A stretch of 64,000 bases of DNA from Pseudoalteromonas luteoviolacea (GTDB lineage Bacteria; Pseudomonadota; Gammaproteobacteria; Enterobacterales; Alteromonadaceae), in NCBI RefSeq assembly GCF_021654285.1, contig NZ_JAKFZS010000002.1:246252-310251 (forward strand), written 5' to 3'. Shown here piece by piece: positions 15,720 through 25,203 of the stretch. Within the stretch, counting starts at the first letter, position 1, and every line of letters begins with the position of its first letter. A program made the translations under genes and the position numbers. The notes below the pieces were generated by a model. It was not told the DNA's origin. It saw only the letters and a list, made by a program, of their open reading frames with translations, and made no database searches.

Positions 15720-15965
15720 TTAGTTATCCTTTTTAGCCTGTGTTGTTTCAGGTTGGTCGATTTCGATGTCCTTATTGGTACGGATCAAACTATCTACTAG
15801 TGCCTTTTTAGTGTTTATTTTTAATTCCACTAAACTCGATTGAATGTTTTCACTCACTCGACTTTGCACATCACTTAACAAATCACTGCTAATCGTATTC
15901 GCGTTAGCTGAAGCTGACAGACCAATAAAAAGGCTAGTTGTAAGTACTTTAGTAAATAAGTTCAT
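15720..15965 (-). CDS. Small secreted protein of unknown function
   Basis: This 81-residue protein has a clear signal peptide (MNLFTKVLTTSLFIGLSASA, likely cut after ANA) and a short mature part of about 58 residues that is helical and rich in Ser, Lys and Asp, ending in a polar tail. I do not recognise the family. GGGAAC precedes the start. It seems to form a two-gene unit with the 41-residue membrane protein that begins one base after its stop. Confidence 0.65.
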   Translation of the reverse strand: MNLFTKVLTTSLFIGLSASANANTISSDLLSDVQSRVSENIQSSLVELKINTKKALVDSLIRTNKDIEIDQPETTQAKKDN

Positions 15966-16137
15966 GCTGTTGTTCCCTTTGAATGTTTAGACGTAATAAC
16001 TATTACAAAGGTTGTGCCAGCTTAGATTATATTTTTAAGGTATTGATATTTATGATTTTTTTATTTTTGGGAAGTTGGCCAAAACAGAGGGGTGGTCGAT
16101 TTGGCCAAGGTTAATCGTTTAATTAACTAATTTATGG

Positions 16138-16938
16138 TTAATTTTGCTCTAACATTTGATAGATGAGCTGTTTTACGATATTGGGTTCAAACGGTTTATC
16201 ACACATTGCATTGACACCTGATTGCGCAACATTTGCTAAATGTGTTTCATTGGCCTCAGACGTTACCATTAATACCGGCACATGGGCATGTTCATCTGAG
16301 CGACGAATTGCTTCTGTTAGTTCTTGTCCGTTGACTTCTGGCATGTTGAAATCGGTGACGATTAAATCGAACATGCTCTCATTTAATATGCTTAAAGCCT
16401 GAGCGCCATTTTCAGCTTCACTGATACGTGTTGCGCCAAGATTTTGCAGAACACGTTGAATGTGGTTACGGGCCAGCATGGAGTCGTCAACGACCAAAAT
16501 TCGCAAATCTTGAATGTCGTATAAATCAAGCTCAAGCTCTTGTGGCGACAGTAAATCCAAGGTGGCGTTAATGGCTTTGCCTAAGTGCTCTTTGGTAAAT
16601 GGCTTTGGCAAAATCGCAACAACCCCTGATTGCTTATAAGCTTCAAGCTGTTGCCGGCGAGTTTCACTGGAGACTAGCATAAAGGGTAATTGATGTTCAC
16701 TGAAGTGCTCGTGAACATGGTCCAATAGAGCAAGTGCATCTCCATCTGCCAAGTAAAGAGTACAGATTATGAGATCCGGTAAATTCTGATTGAGTGCATC
16801 TATGGCGCTACTGACTGAATCGGCAAAGTCAATATTTTGCACGCCTTCATCTTTGAGCTCTTTGGCGATAATCTTACGTTGGGTCACTGAGGGTTCGACG
16901 AGTAAAATCGTCAGATCCGTACTGAGTAAATCGTTCAT
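16138..16938 (-). CDS. Double-receiver response regulator, first REC degenerate
   Basis: The 266-residue protein is two CheY-like receiver domains in tandem with no output domain. The C-terminal REC (about 143-266) is canonical: ILVVDDS, phospho-acceptor in VTDFNMP, and CDKPF. The N-terminal REC (about 8-130) keeps the lysine (LPKPFT) but the acidic pair reads LLVEPS and the acceptor position reads CTLYLADG, with Thr in place of Asp. It probably cannot be phosphorylated and may be a dimerisation or docking module. No kinase gene lies beside it, so it may act in chemotaxis-like or phosphorelay signalling as an orphan. Confidence 0.88.
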   Translation of the reverse strand: MNDLLSTDLTILLVEPSVTQRKIIAKELKDEGVQNIDFADSVSSAIDALNQNLPDLIICTLYLADGDALALLDHVHEHFSEHQLPFMLVSSETRRQQLEAYKQSGVVAILPKPFTKEHLGKAINATLDLLSPQELELDLYDIQDLRILVVDDSMLARNHIQRVLQNLGATRISEAENGAQALSILNESMFDLIVTDFNMPEVNGQELTEAIRRSDEHAHVPVLMVTSEANETHLANVAQSGVNAMCDKPFEPNIVKQLIYQMLEQN

Positions 16939-17105
16939 TTTAAACCTGAGGATAGAAACAGAAGCTAAATGTCTTCAGCCAGTACAATTTATTTACCTAA
17001 CGTAGGCTTTTTTCATCAACTGGCTGCGCATGATTCAGGCTAATATAGCGTATTTGTAAACGGCAGGCTAGTTTGGATAATGGTTGCGTTAATGCTTGTT
17101 AACTT

Positions 17106-17660
17106 TTATCTGCGAAACTCAGGGTTTTGGGGTAAATCAACCAATATCAAAATGGCGCCTTTACCACCATACTCAAGAGGCGCTTGGTGCATAGCAAGAA
17201 TATCAGGGTGTTGTACTAAGTAATGGGGCACCTTGTGCTTCAAAATACGTTCACCAATACCATGTACGATGCATGCGCAACTTATATGCTGTTTTTTACA
17301 GGCGTGAATAAGCGCAGCAAGCTCATCTTTGGCCGTTTCTTTATTCATACCATGCATATCTAAAATCAGCTCTGGTGCATAGTCACCGCGCCTTAACTGC
17401 TTTGCAAGGTATTTATCGGCACCCGGTCTGACAAAGTTGATGGTGCCATGAGTATCAATATCTGGTACGTATTCATCTGAAAAATAAAACTCAGCTTGAT
17501 GTTGTTTCTTTTGCTCAGCAATCACTTCGCCTTTGAAGCGGGTGGCTTTACGTTCGTGCACCACAGTATCTTGCTTAAGGGGCTGTGTTCCGGAAATTGC
17601 ATCACGGAATAAATCAAAGTCATCAGAGGCCATAGCTACTTCAGGGTATTCTCTAGTCAT
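17106..17660 (-). CDS. smrB: Smr-domain protein SmrB (ribosome rescue endonuclease family)
   Basis: The 184-residue protein aligns with E. coli SmrB (formerly YfcN): an N-terminal region with KQDTVVHERKA, then the Smr domain with LRRGDYAPELILDMHGMN, the HGIGERILK loop and HQAPLEYGGKGAILI. SmrB cleaves mRNA at collided ribosomes. It diverges from prmB, the same pairing as in E. coli. The start is uncertain: neither the ATG used here nor an ATG nine codons later (MASDDFD) has a clear ribosome site. Confidence 0.92.
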   Translation of the reverse strand: MTREYPEVAMASDDFDLFRDAISGTQPLKQDTVVHERKATRFKGEVIAEQKKQHQAEFYFSDEYVPDIDTHGTINFVRPGADKYLAKQLRRGDYAPELILDMHGMNKETAKDELAALIHACKKQHISCACIVHGIGERILKHKVPHYLVQHPDILAMHQAPLEYGGKGAILILVDLPQNPEFRR

Positions 17661-17743
17661 TCGTGCATTTTAAATAAAAAAAGCATAAAAACCTAGTCTA
17701 AAAACCGCTACAATGCGGCTATCTACAAAGTGTGAGAATAATC

Positions 17744-18679
17744 ATGAGTGAATTAGCAATAACCAATGAAATCGCCCAAGAGGCTTATGAAGATCTGGTA
17801 ACCATGCAAGATTGGCTGCGTTGGACGACAAGTCAGTTTGTTGCAAATGGGCTTTTTTATGGCCATGGTACCGACAACCCTTGGGATGAGGCGGTAAATT
17901 TACTCTTGCCAACGCTAAACCTACCGATAGATGCGCCAAAAGACTTAATGCAAGCTAGGCTGACTAGGACAGAAAAAAAGCGTTTAATTGAAGTTATCAA
18001 GCTGCGTATTGAGCAGCGTATGCCTGTGCCTTACCTTACTAATCAAGCGTGGTTTGCAGGTATGCCTTTTTATGTTGATGAACGCGTATTGGTGCCGCGC
18101 TCTCCATTTGCAGAGTTGATCACCCAACAGTTTCAGCCTTGGGTTCAAGCGCCAGAAGAAGTGACTCGTATTTTAGATATGTGTACGGGCTCTGCATGTA
18201 TTGCGATTGCACTGGCTAAGCATTTTGAAAATGCACAAGTGGATGCCGTGGATATTTCATTTGATGCTTTGGCCGTAGCCGAAATGAATATTCACGACTA
18301 TATGATGGACGAACGTGTATTTGCGATTCAGTCAGACGTCTTTAGTGGTGTGCCGGGTCAAAAGTACGATTTAATCGTCGCAAATCCACCTTATGTTGAT
18401 GCTGAAGATATGGCCGATCTGCCTGATGAGTTTCATCATGAGCCTGAATTAGGCCTCGCGTCTGGTGACGATGGCTTAGATGTGACTCGAGTACTGCTTC
18501 AAGATGCGGCGGAGCATCTCACAGAGAACGGTATTCTATTTGTCGAGGTGGGTAATTCTATGGTACATATGGATGCATTGTATCCAGGTGCGCCATTTAC
18601 TTGGCTTGAGTTTGAGCACGGCGGTTTAGGTGTGTTCATGATCAGTAAAAAAGAATTGGTAGCATACTTTAACGATTAA
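17744..18679 (+). CDS. prmB: Ribosomal protein L3 glutamine N5-methyltransferase PrmB
   Basis: PrmB methylates a glutamine in ribosomal protein L3 using SAM and is needed for normal 50S assembly. The 311-residue protein has an N-terminal helical domain, [12 protein letters not shown], the SAM motif [13 protein letters not shown], and the catalytic VANPPYVD motif shared with PrmC/HemK. The L3-specific branch is supported by synteny with smrB and aroC as in E. coli (yfcN-yfcB-aroC). I chose the ATG at 17744 over a GTG four codons earlier. Confidence 0.94.
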   Translation: MSELAITNEIAQEAYEDLVTMQDWLRWTTSQFVANGLFYGHGTDNPWDEAVNLLLPTLNLPIDAPKDLMQARLTRTEKKRLIEVIKLRIEQRMPVPYLTNQAWFAGMPFYVDERVLVPRSPFAELITQQFQPWVQAPEEVTRILDMCTGSACIAIALAKHFENAQVDAVDISFDALAVAEMNIHDYMMDERVFAIQSDVFSGVPGQKYDLIVANPPYVDAEDMADLPDEFHHEPELGLASGDDGLDVTRVLLQDAAEHLTENGILFVEVGNSMVHMDALYPGAPFTWLEFEHGGLGVFMISKKELVAYFND

Positions 18680-18825
18680 GCTTTGCTGTATATTGCCTGC
18701 AAATGAAACCTATTCATTGGCAGCTTGATACGGCAAAGTATGACAGTGGTGAACATTGTCACAACTTGGGGCATAGCCCCATTGAGGCTTTAAGCCAAAA
18801 CCGTAACGAGGAATGAGGAAAGTTA

Positions 18826-19926
18826 ATGGCAGGCAATAGCATAGGCCAGCTGTTTCGAGTGACAACCTTCGGTGAAAGCCATGGTACAGCACTGGGTGGT
18901 GTTGTAGATGGTGTTCCGGCAGGGCTTGAAATCAGCGAGGCTGACTTACAGGTAGACCTAGATAGAAGAAAGCCAGGTCAAAGCCGCTACACGACACAGC
19001 GTCGTGAAGGGGATGAAATTAAGATTTTATCAGGTGTATTTGAAGGCAAAACGACCGGTACAAGTATTGGGTTGCTGATTGAAAATACCGATCAACGCTC
19101 TAAAGATTACAGTAAAATTATGGACGTTTTTCGTCCAGGGCACGGTGACTATACCTATTGGCATAAATATGGTCATCGTGACTATCGTGGTGGCGGACGT
19201 TCATCTGCACGCGAAACCGCCATTCGTGTTGCAGCCGGTGGCATCGCTAAAAAATATCTCAAGCAAGTCCATGGTATTGACGTTCGCGCTTGTCTATCGC
19301 AGCTTGGGCCAATTAGAGCTGAGGTGTTCAACTGGGATGCGGTGGAGAAAAATGCATTTTTCTTCCCAGATGAAAGTAAATTAGACGCTTTGGATGAGTA
19401 TATGAGAGACCTTAAAAAGCAAGGTGACTCAATTGGCGCCAAAGTGAAAGTAGTCGCTAAAAACGTGCCTGTGGGTTTAGGTGAGCCAGTATTTGATAGA
19501 CTCGATGCTGAGCTTGCGCACTCTCTGATGAGCATCAATGCAGTGAAAGGCGTTGAGATTGGTGATGGCTTTGATGTGGTTGAGCAGAAGGGCTCAGAGC
19601 ATAGAGACGAGTTAACACCCAATGGGTTTGTTAGCAATCATGCTGGTGGCGTACTTGCCGGGATCTCTACAGGACAAGATATTATCGCGTCGATCGCGTT
19701 GAAACCAACTTCAAGCATTACAGTACCTGGACAGAGCATTAATACTGCTAATGAGTCGGTAGAGATGGTTACTAAAGGACGTCACGACCCATGCGTGGGC
19801 ATTCGTGCAATCCCAATAGCGGAAGCAATGATGGCCATTACAATTATGGATCACCTACTTAGACAGCGTGGACAAAACCCGCATGTCGAAGTGCCTCAAG
19901 GTCCTATCCCTGGGCAGGTTAAATAA
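18826..19926 (+). CDS. aroC: Chorismate synthase
   Basis: AroC performs the last shikimate step, 5-enolpyruvylshikimate-3-phosphate to chorismate, using reduced FMN without net redox. The 366-residue product has all family blocks: [19 protein letters not shown], the [25 protein letters not shown] region (split here for length), GGISTGQ-type AGISTGQDI, and the C-terminal [24 protein letters not shown] sits upstream of the ATG. It follows prmB and supplies the substrate of TyrA and PheA found earlier in the window. Confidence 0.97.
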   Translation: MAGNSIGQLFRVTTFGESHGTALGGVVDGVPAGLEISEADLQVDLDRRKPGQSRYTTQRREGDEIKILSGVFEGKTTGTSIGLLIENTDQRSKDYSKIMDVFRPGHGDYTYWHKYGHRDYRGGGRSSARETAIRVAAGGIAKKYLKQVHGIDVRACLSQLGPIRAEVFNWDAVEKNAFFFPDESKLDALDEYMRDLKKQGDSIGAKVKVVAKNVPVGLGEPVFDRLDAELAHSLMSINAVKGVEIGDGFDVVEQKGSEHRDELTPNGFVSNHAGGVLAGISTGQDIIASIALKPTSSITVPGQSINTANESVEMVTKGRHDPCVGIRAIPIAEAMMAITIMDHLLRQRGQNPHVEVPQGPIPGQVK

Positions 19927-19929
19927 TGA

Positions 19930-19954
19930 AAGGCACCGAAAGGTGCCTTTTTTA
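19930..19954. terminator. Terminator between aroC and hemL
   Basis: AAGGCACC-GAAA-GGTGCCTT with a following T-run ends aroC; the flanking AT content may also help end the convergent hemL transcript. Confidence 0.9.
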
Positions 19955-19991
19955 TTTCAAAATAGCTATATGCTAAATAATGAGCTTTAGA

Positions 19992-21278
19992 TTAAGCAAT
20001 TAATTTAGCAAAAGCGCGGTCAGCTGCTGCGATGGTATTGTTGATGTCCTCATCGCTGTGCATGGTGCTGACAAACCCGGCTTCAAATGCAGATGGTGCA
20101 AGGTACACACCTTCTTCTAGCATCAAATGGAAGAAGCGCTTAAACCTTTCTAGGTCACATTCAGTCGCCTGTTGGTAGGTGTCAACGCGCTCGGCCGAAG
20201 TGAAAAAGAAGCCAAACATGCCACCGGCAAAGTTAGTCGTCAGTGGAATACCGTGTTTATCCGCTGCAGCCTGAAAACCAGTACATAGTGCTTGGCTCTT
20301 TGCTTCTAGGTCGTCATGTAAATTCGGCTTAGAAAGTAATTCAAGTGCTTTAAGGCCGGCTGCCATCGCAATTGGGTTACCAGAGAGTGTACCAGCTTGA
20401 TAAACAGGTCCTACCGGTGCGATGTAATCCATGATTTCACGCTTACCACCAAAGGCACCAACTGGCATACCGCCACCGATCACTTTGCCTAAGCAAGTCA
20501 GATCTGGCTCGATATTGTAATAAGCTTGTGCACCACCAAGGGCGACACGGAAGCCAGTCATCACTTCATCGAAGATAAGTACTGATTTGTGCTCATCACA
20601 TACCGCACGAAGACCCTCTAAAAAGCCTTTAACAGGCGGGATGCAGTTCATATTGCCTGCAACGGGTTCAACGATGATACAGGCGATTTCGTCTTTATAT
20701 TCTTCAAAAATCGCTTTGACTTCATCTAAATTATTAAATGACACCGTAAGTGTGTGTTTTGCAAAATCAGCAGGAATGCCCGGAGAGTTTGGTACGCCCA
20801 TTGTTAATGCACCAGAGCCCGCTTTTACCAGTAGAGAGTCGGCATGACCATGGTAGCAGCCTTCGAATTTTAAAATCTTATCTCTGCCAGTGTAGCCTCG
20901 GGCAAGGCGGATTGCACTCATTGTCGCTTCGGTACCAGAGCTCACCATACGAACTTTTTCAATCGACGGAACAAGTGCTTTAACTTTTTCTGCCATTAAT
21001 ATTTCAGTTTCGGTAGGCGCACCGTAGCTTAGGCCGTTCTCCACAGCGCCTAATACCGCTTGTTTAATTTCTGGGTGGTTGTGGCCAAGGATCATCGGTC
21101 CCCAAGAGCCAACATAGTCGATGTAACGATTATTGTCAGCGTCAAAGGTAAATGGACCTTCTGCTTTTGTGATGAATAACGGTGTGCCACCCACACCATT
21201 AAATGCCCTTACTGGCGAGTTAACGCCTCCCGGGATAGAGGTTTGTGCACGCTCAAATAAGTCTTGGCTAATTGTCAT
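19992..21278 (-). CDS. hemL: Glutamate-1-semialdehyde 2,1-aminomutase
   Basis: HemL converts glutamate-1-semialdehyde to 5-aminolevulinate, the precursor of haem and other tetrapyrroles. The 428-residue PLP enzyme shows [13 protein letters not shown] at the N-terminus, [39 protein letters not shown] and the PLP lysine in [14 protein letters not shown]. It is 16 bases downstream of pyrB on the same strand, so it is probably co-transcribed with it, and hemJ lies a little further upstream on the same strand. Confidence 0.97.
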   Translation of the reverse strand: MTISQDLFERAQTSIPGGVNSPVRAFNGVGGTPLFITKAEGPFTFDADNNRYIDYVGSWGPMILGHNHPEIKQAVLGAVENGLSYGAPTETEILMAEKVKALVPSIEKVRMVSSGTEATMSAIRLARGYTGRDKILKFEGCYHGHADSLLVKAGSGALTMGVPNSPGIPADFAKHTLTVSFNNLDEVKAIFEEYKDEIACIIVEPVAGNMNCIPPVKGFLEGLRAVCDEHKSVLIFDEVMTGFRVALGGAQAYYNIEPDLTCLGKVIGGGMPVGAFGGKREIMDYIAPVGPVYQAGTLSGNPIAMAAGLKALELLSKPNLHDDLEAKSQALCTGFQAAADKHGIPLTTNFAGGMFGFFFTSAERVDTYQQATECDLERFKRFFHLMLEEGVYLAPSAFEAGFVSTMHSDEDINNTIAAADRAFAKLIA

Positions 21279-21294
21279 AATGTATCCTTTTTGA

Positions 21295-22311
21295 TTAACT
21301 TTGGCGCTTTCTGCTGAACCAAGGTACGTTGGTTTCGTATTGCTGTACTTTGTTTTCTACACCGAGCGTCAGTGCGAAAAGCGCCATACGGATCAATACA
21401 CCGTTTTGCACTTGTCTGAAGATTGCCAAGTTATCATTACTATTTAAATCGTTGTCTAGTTCATTCGCATCACTGCGGCTATCTCTAGGGAGTGGGTGCA
21501 TTAATACTGATTCAGGCTTACAGTGTGCGTCGTAGATTGCTTGGCTTATTCTGAAGCCGCCGCGGTACTTGTTTGCTTCTTCTTGAGACGGGAAGCGCTC
21601 TTCTTGAATACGCGTTTGGTAAACGATATCAGCAGCTAGATTACCTTCCATTTGTGATACGAGCTCGATTTGGTGTCCAGCATTTGAGACTGCATCTAAG
21701 ACATAATCCGGCATTTGCAAGCCGCCTGGTGCCACCATTGAAAACTTGATATTTTTATAATGACAAAGAAGCTTTGAGAGCGAATGCACGGTTCTGCCGT
21801 ACTTTAGATCGCCCACTAACGCGATATGCATGCCATCAACAGTACGATCGAAGCGGCTAAGCTCTCGGTCAATCGTTAATAAATCTAACAGTGCTTGAGT
21901 TGGGTGCTCGTTTGGCCCATCACCACCGTTCAAAACAGGCACATCTGAACCTGTTGCAAACTCAGCCACACTGCCAGCATCTGGGTGGCGCATAGCAACA
22001 GCATCAGCATAAGCAGAAATAACACGCGCTGTATCATACAAAGACTCGCCCTTAGCCAATGCAGAACTTTGCATACCTGTGGTTTCTCTTACTAAACCAC
22101 CTAATAAGTTAAATGCAGTACCAAAACTGACACGAGTACGAGTGCTTGGTTCAAAGAATAAATTTGCCAGTACAGCACCTTCTAGCACTTGCGTGCGCTT
22201 ATGCTTTTTAGCATAAGGCTCCATGCGCTTAGCAACGTCAAAAATTAATTCAATGGCTTCTCTATCGAGTTGATTGACAGAAAGGATGTTTTCACCTTGG
22301 AAACTTAGCAT
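21295..22311 (-). CDS. pyrB: Aspartate carbamoyltransferase catalytic subunit
   Basis: PyrB makes N-carbamoyl-L-aspartate, the first committed pyrimidine step. The 338-residue product has the carbamoyl-phosphate loop [30 protein letters not shown] and MHPLPRD. I chose the ATG at 22311 ([16 protein letters not shown] nine bases upstream) over a longer frame. There is no adjacent pyrI regulatory subunit gene, unlike enterobacteria. The C-terminal tail after [11 protein letters not shown] is a short extension. An extended -10 promoter lies upstream. Confidence 0.94.
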   Translation of the reverse strand: MLSFQGENILSVNQLDREAIELIFDVAKRMEPYAKKHKRTQVLEGAVLANLFFEPSTRTRVSFGTAFNLLGGLVRETTGMQSSALAKGESLYDTARVISAYADAVAMRHPDAGSVAEFATGSDVPVLNGGDGPNEHPTQALLDLLTIDRELSRFDRTVDGMHIALVGDLKYGRTVHSLSKLLCHYKNIKFSMVAPGGLQMPDYVLDAVSNAGHQIELVSQMEGNLAADIVYQTRIQEERFPSQEEANKYRGGFRISQAIYDAHCKPESVLMHPLPRDSRSDANELDNDLNSNDNLAIFRQVQNGVLIRMALFALTLGVENKVQQYETNVPWFSRKRQS

Positions 22312-22399
22312 GCGGCGATTCCTAATCACAGATTGACAACAGGAGGCTGGGTGCGCTCCTAACCGAGATAACCTTGGCAACGCAGGTTACTGGAACGAT

Positions 22400-22408
22400 A
22401 TGATAGCA
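22400..22408 (-). promoter_or_regulatory. Extended -10 element before pyrB
   Basis: On the minus strand TGC-TATCAT fits the extended -10 pattern TGnTATAAT. The -35 (CTCCTG, 17 bases upstream) is poor, as is common with extended -10 promoters. It lies about 90 bases before the pyrB ATG. Confidence 0.35.
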
Positions 22409-22430
22409 TAATTGCACGCTAACAGGAGAG

Positions 22431-22452
22431 CATGACGGCAGGATACCGTCAT
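22431..22452. repeat. Inverted repeat downstream of hemJ
   Basis: ATGACGG and CCGTCAT form a 7-bp perfect stem around a seven-base spacer, just after the hemJ stop and upstream of the pyrB promoter. It lacks a T-run on the minus strand, so it is at best a weak terminator. Confidence 0.5.
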
Positions 22453-22459
22453 ATTTATA

Positions 22460-22894
22460 TTAAAAAAGTGGCTTTAAGACTGCGAGTAAGATGATCGGCA
22501 GTAATAAGAACACAGGGAACTCATTGAAGAAGCGATAAAATCGAGTGCTGCGAATATTTCTATCATGTTTGAAATCGGCGAGGAGCTTGAAGCAATATGC
22601 ATGATAGATGTAAAGAATAATCACAAATACGAGTTTATAGTGCAGCCACATATTGTACTTGAACCACTCTCTGCCGTATTCCATGATAGTCAGTACGCCA
22701 AAGACAGTGGTTAAAACCGCAAATGGCGTGACAAAGTAGAGCAGTCTTCGCTCCATAATTTTTAGCATGGCTGTGCAGGCTTTTTCTTCTGTCATAGTGT
22801 GATAGATGAATAATCTTGGCAAATAAAAAATACCAGCGAACCATGCGACCATAAAAAATATGTGCAAAGCCTTATAAATCAGCAAAGCGCTCAT
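22460..22894 (-). CDS. hemJ: Protoporphyrinogen IX oxidase HemJ
   Basis: The 144-residue protein has four hydrophobic segments and the HemJ signature near the N-terminus, KALHIFFMVAWFAGIFYLPRLF, with a conserved histidine, followed by MERRLLYFVTP and LHYKLVFVIILY. HemJ oxidises protoporphyrinogen IX in organisms that lack HemG and HemY. It is a membrane protein of the UPF0093/CopD-like superfamily. Another haem gene, hemL, lies downstream beyond pyrB. It is 21 bases after the CLC gene, so probably in one transcript with it. Confidence 0.88.
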   Translation of the reverse strand: MSALLIYKALHIFFMVAWFAGIFYLPRLFIYHTMTEEKACTAMLKIMERRLLYFVTPFAVLTTVFGVLTIMEYGREWFKYNMWLHYKLVFVIILYIYHAYCFKLLADFKHDRNIRSTRFYRFFNEFPVFLLLPIILLAVLKPLF

Positions 22895-22915
22895 AATGCC
22901 CCTTATTGTTATTGA

Positions 22916-24598
22916 TTAAAGTAAACTGTTTCTCATTGTGAGTATGTGGCGTAATTTGTCCCAGCGCACCACCCCCATTATTTGTAAGCTGTCTTTTTGG
23001 TTGTAAACATAGACTGCGCCAGAGCGCTTATCTTTTAAGATTTCAAATGCTTCAGCAAGCGTTGCTTGGGTACTGAGACCTTGCAGAGGCACATACTTAA
23101 TGGTGGCACTGTCATCTGATACTAAGGTTAAATCATACTCTGCCAGACGGTAGCCATTTTCTTCATCATAGGTGATCAAGGGGGTTTGGCTATCCACTGC
23201 ACCGAGTGTTGCTTTGATTTGCTCTGGATCATTTGAGTACAGTAATTTGAAATCTTCTTCCATTTCTTCGACGACCCCGACTTTTTGTAGTGCTTCTTTG
23301 GCGGGCGAGACTTGATAAGGCAACCCTTGAAAATCGAGTTGTTGAATAAAAATAGAGCGATTACCAAAAACTTGTAGTGCGGTCACATAGGCGGTAGAGA
23401 TCACCAACATGGCAGGTACGACGATTTGTGGATTCGAGGTCAGCTCCATGACTGCCGTCAACGCAGCTAATGGGGCATGCAAAGTCGCCGCTAAGAGGCC
23501 TGCCATACCAAGTACTCCATAGGTGCCAGCAACATTGACTTCTGGTGAAATAAATTGTGCGAAAAATGCCATGAGAGTGCCCATGATAACGCCAAGCCCT
23601 ATAACTGGTCCTATTAAACCACCAGGGATTCCGAGTCCGATAGCAAACAAGGTTGCAAGGAGCTTTGCGATGAAAATAGTCGTGAGTAATTGCATATTGT
23701 CTGGGGTTTCAACGGCAAGTTTAATAGCGCTCATGCCAGATCCCATAGCTTCAGGCACCATATACCCAATCAGTCCAGCAATTAAACCTGCAAGTAATAA
23801 ACGTGGGAACATGCTAATTGGTTTAAAGGTTTTGATAATTAACATCAAGTTTTGATTGAATGCAAAGGCGACGGCTCCCAGTGCAAATCCGCATATGATG
23901 AGATAGGGGTAGTGCCAAAAACTGAGCATTTCTATCTGGATCAATGAAAGCTCTGAGACATTACCAAATACAAACTGTGTTGCTAAAGCGCCAGTAACGG
24001 CTGCCAACATGATGGGAACAAAGATATGGATCTTGTATTCCCTAAGCACGACTTCCATCACGAAAATAACAGCGGCTAAAGGCGTGTTGAATGAAGCTGC
24101 TATCCCTGCTGCAACACCGCACCCGGCAAGTGTTCTAGCAGCATTATGTGGCAAATGTAGCCTTTCAGTGAGGACACTGGCGCCTGTCGCGCCCATATGC
24201 ACAGATGGCCCTTCACGACCTACTGAAAAACCACAGATAAGGGCGATACCGCCACCAAAAAATTGATTGACTGAATTCCAAATGGGCATATGTCCATAAT
24301 GATGCTTGATCCGGTTAATCACAAATGGAATGCCGAGTCGATAATGCTTAAAGCCAGTTAAGTTGGCAAATAAGGCGATAATCAATGCTGCCCCAACAGG
24401 CAGTAATAACCTTTGGTGCTCCGCTAAAGATGTGAAGTCGTCGTGACTGTCGAGAAAAGTTGATTGAACAAGCTCTATCATTAATCGAAAAAGAATGATT
24501 AAAATAGCCGCAATCAATCCAGCGCATACGCCCAGTAAACAGAGCTGTGCTGAAGTTCGCGGTTGTGCAAGGCGTCGCCTAACTTGGTCAAGAGTCAT
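22916..24598 (-). CDS. CLC chloride channel/transporter with C-terminal CBS-like domain
   Basis: The 560-residue protein has the CLC fold (about residues 15-420) and a cytoplasmic regulatory region with CBS-like motifs (about 445-560). The gating-glutamate motif GREGPSVH is present. Compared by eye with E. coli ClcA, the position of the internal proton glutamate (Glu203, in FIIEEM) reads Val here (FVMEVV), and the first Cl-binding motif GSGIP reads YRLGIP, lacking the serine. These changes make simple Cl-/H+ exchange doubtful; it may be a channel or prefer another anion. The alignment was done by eye. Confidence 0.85.
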   Translation of the reverse strand: MTLDQVRRRLAQPRTSAQLCLLGVCAGLIAAILIILFRLMIELVQSTFLDSHDDFTSLAEHQRLLLPVGAALIIALFANLTGFKHYRLGIPFVINRIKHHYGHMPIWNSVNQFFGGGIALICGFSVGREGPSVHMGATGASVLTERLHLPHNAARTLAGCGVAAGIAASFNTPLAAVIFVMEVVLREYKIHIFVPIMLAAVTGALATQFVFGNVSELSLIQIEMLSFWHYPYLIICGFALGAVAFAFNQNLMLIIKTFKPISMFPRLLLAGLIAGLIGYMVPEAMGSGMSAIKLAVETPDNMQLLTTIFIAKLLATLFAIGLGIPGGLIGPVIGLGVIMGTLMAFFAQFISPEVNVAGTYGVLGMAGLLAATLHAPLAALTAVMELTSNPQIVVPAMLVISTAYVTALQVFGNRSIFIQQLDFQGLPYQVSPAKEALQKVGVVEEMEEDFKLLYSNDPEQIKATLGAVDSQTPLITYDEENGYRLAEYDLTLVSDDSATIKYVPLQGLSTQATLAEAFEILKDKRSGAVYVYNQKDSLQIMGVVRWDKLRHILTMRNSLL

Positions 24599-24745
24599 AG
24601 TTCAAAGCTTGAGAGTGGAAGTACAGTTATATTTTACCAAAAGAATAATATTAAGTCCCTGACATAACCTAGCTTTGTGCGTATTTCTGAGGTGTTTATT
24701 CATTACAGGTACAGGTTGGTTTGCGCATAATTCAGGTACACGACC

Positions 24746-24770
24746 ATACTTGATTAAAATAGTCGGGTAT
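24746..24770. promoter_or_regulatory. IscR class I site over the erpA promoter
   Basis: The 25 bases start ATACTTGA and end AGTCGGGTAT. Read against the class I consensus I recall (ATASYYGACTRWWWYAGTCRRSTAT), 24 of 25 positions agree; only the C of GAC is T. The site overlaps the -35 element and spacer of the promoter at 24750-24778. Known: IscR with its [2Fe-2S] cluster represses Fe-S assembly genes at such sites. Confidence 0.8.
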
Positions 24771-24778
24771 TAGATAAT
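24750..24778 (+). promoter_or_regulatory. Promoter of erpA
   Basis: TTGATT and GATAAT are separated by 17 bases. Transcription would start near 24785, which argues against the ATG at 24790 as the start codon and supports the ATG at 24811. Confidence 0.65.
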
Positions 24779-24810
24779 TCCGTTAATTAATGTACAAGGG
24801 TCGAATGCAC

Positions 24811-25149
24811 ATGTCAGAAGAGTTACCGATTAAGTTTAGCGATGCAGCTGCTGCGCGCGTAAAAGAATTGATTTCCGAAGAGGAAAATCCTGAACTAAAG
24901 CTTCGTGTATACGTAACTGGTGGAGGATGCTCTGGGTTTCAATATGGATTTACGTTTGATGAAAAGGTAAACCCAGGCGACTTGGAAATAGAAAAAAATG
25001 GTGTGATTATGGTGGTTGACCCAATGAGTATTCAGTACTTAATGGACGGCATTGTTGATTACACTGAAGGGCTTGAAGGCGCACGTTTCTTCGTCAATAA
25101 CCCAAATGCGACGACTACATGCGGGTGTGGTGCAAGTTTCAGCGTGTAA
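24811..25149 (+). CDS. erpA: Iron-sulfur cluster insertion protein ErpA
   Basis: ErpA is an A-type carrier that delivers Fe-S clusters to apoproteins such as those of isoprenoid synthesis and respiration. The 112-residue product keeps the three ligand cysteines: [11 protein letters not shown] and the C-terminal TTCGCGASF, plus VDPMS and [11 protein letters not shown]. The ATG at 24811 (MSEELP) matches the E. coli N-terminus; two in-frame ATGs upstream are very close to the predicted transcription start. A class I IscR site covers its promoter. Confidence 0.95.
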   Translation: MSEELPIKFSDAAAARVKELISEEENPELKLRVYVTGGGCSGFQYGFTFDEKVNPGDLEIEKNGVIMVVDPMSIQYLMDGIVDYTEGLEGARFFVNNPNATTTCGCGASFSV

Positions 25150-25177
25150 TCGAAGTGGTCTCAAATCACTGTAAAAG

Positions 25178-25203
25178 AGCCATGCAATCGCATGGCTTTT
25201 TTA
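25178..25203. terminator. Terminator between erpA and the 58-residue protein gene
   Basis: AGCCATGC pairs with GCATGGCT around AATC and is followed by six T residues; the left flank is A-rich, so it can work in both directions for these convergent genes. Confidence 0.85.
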
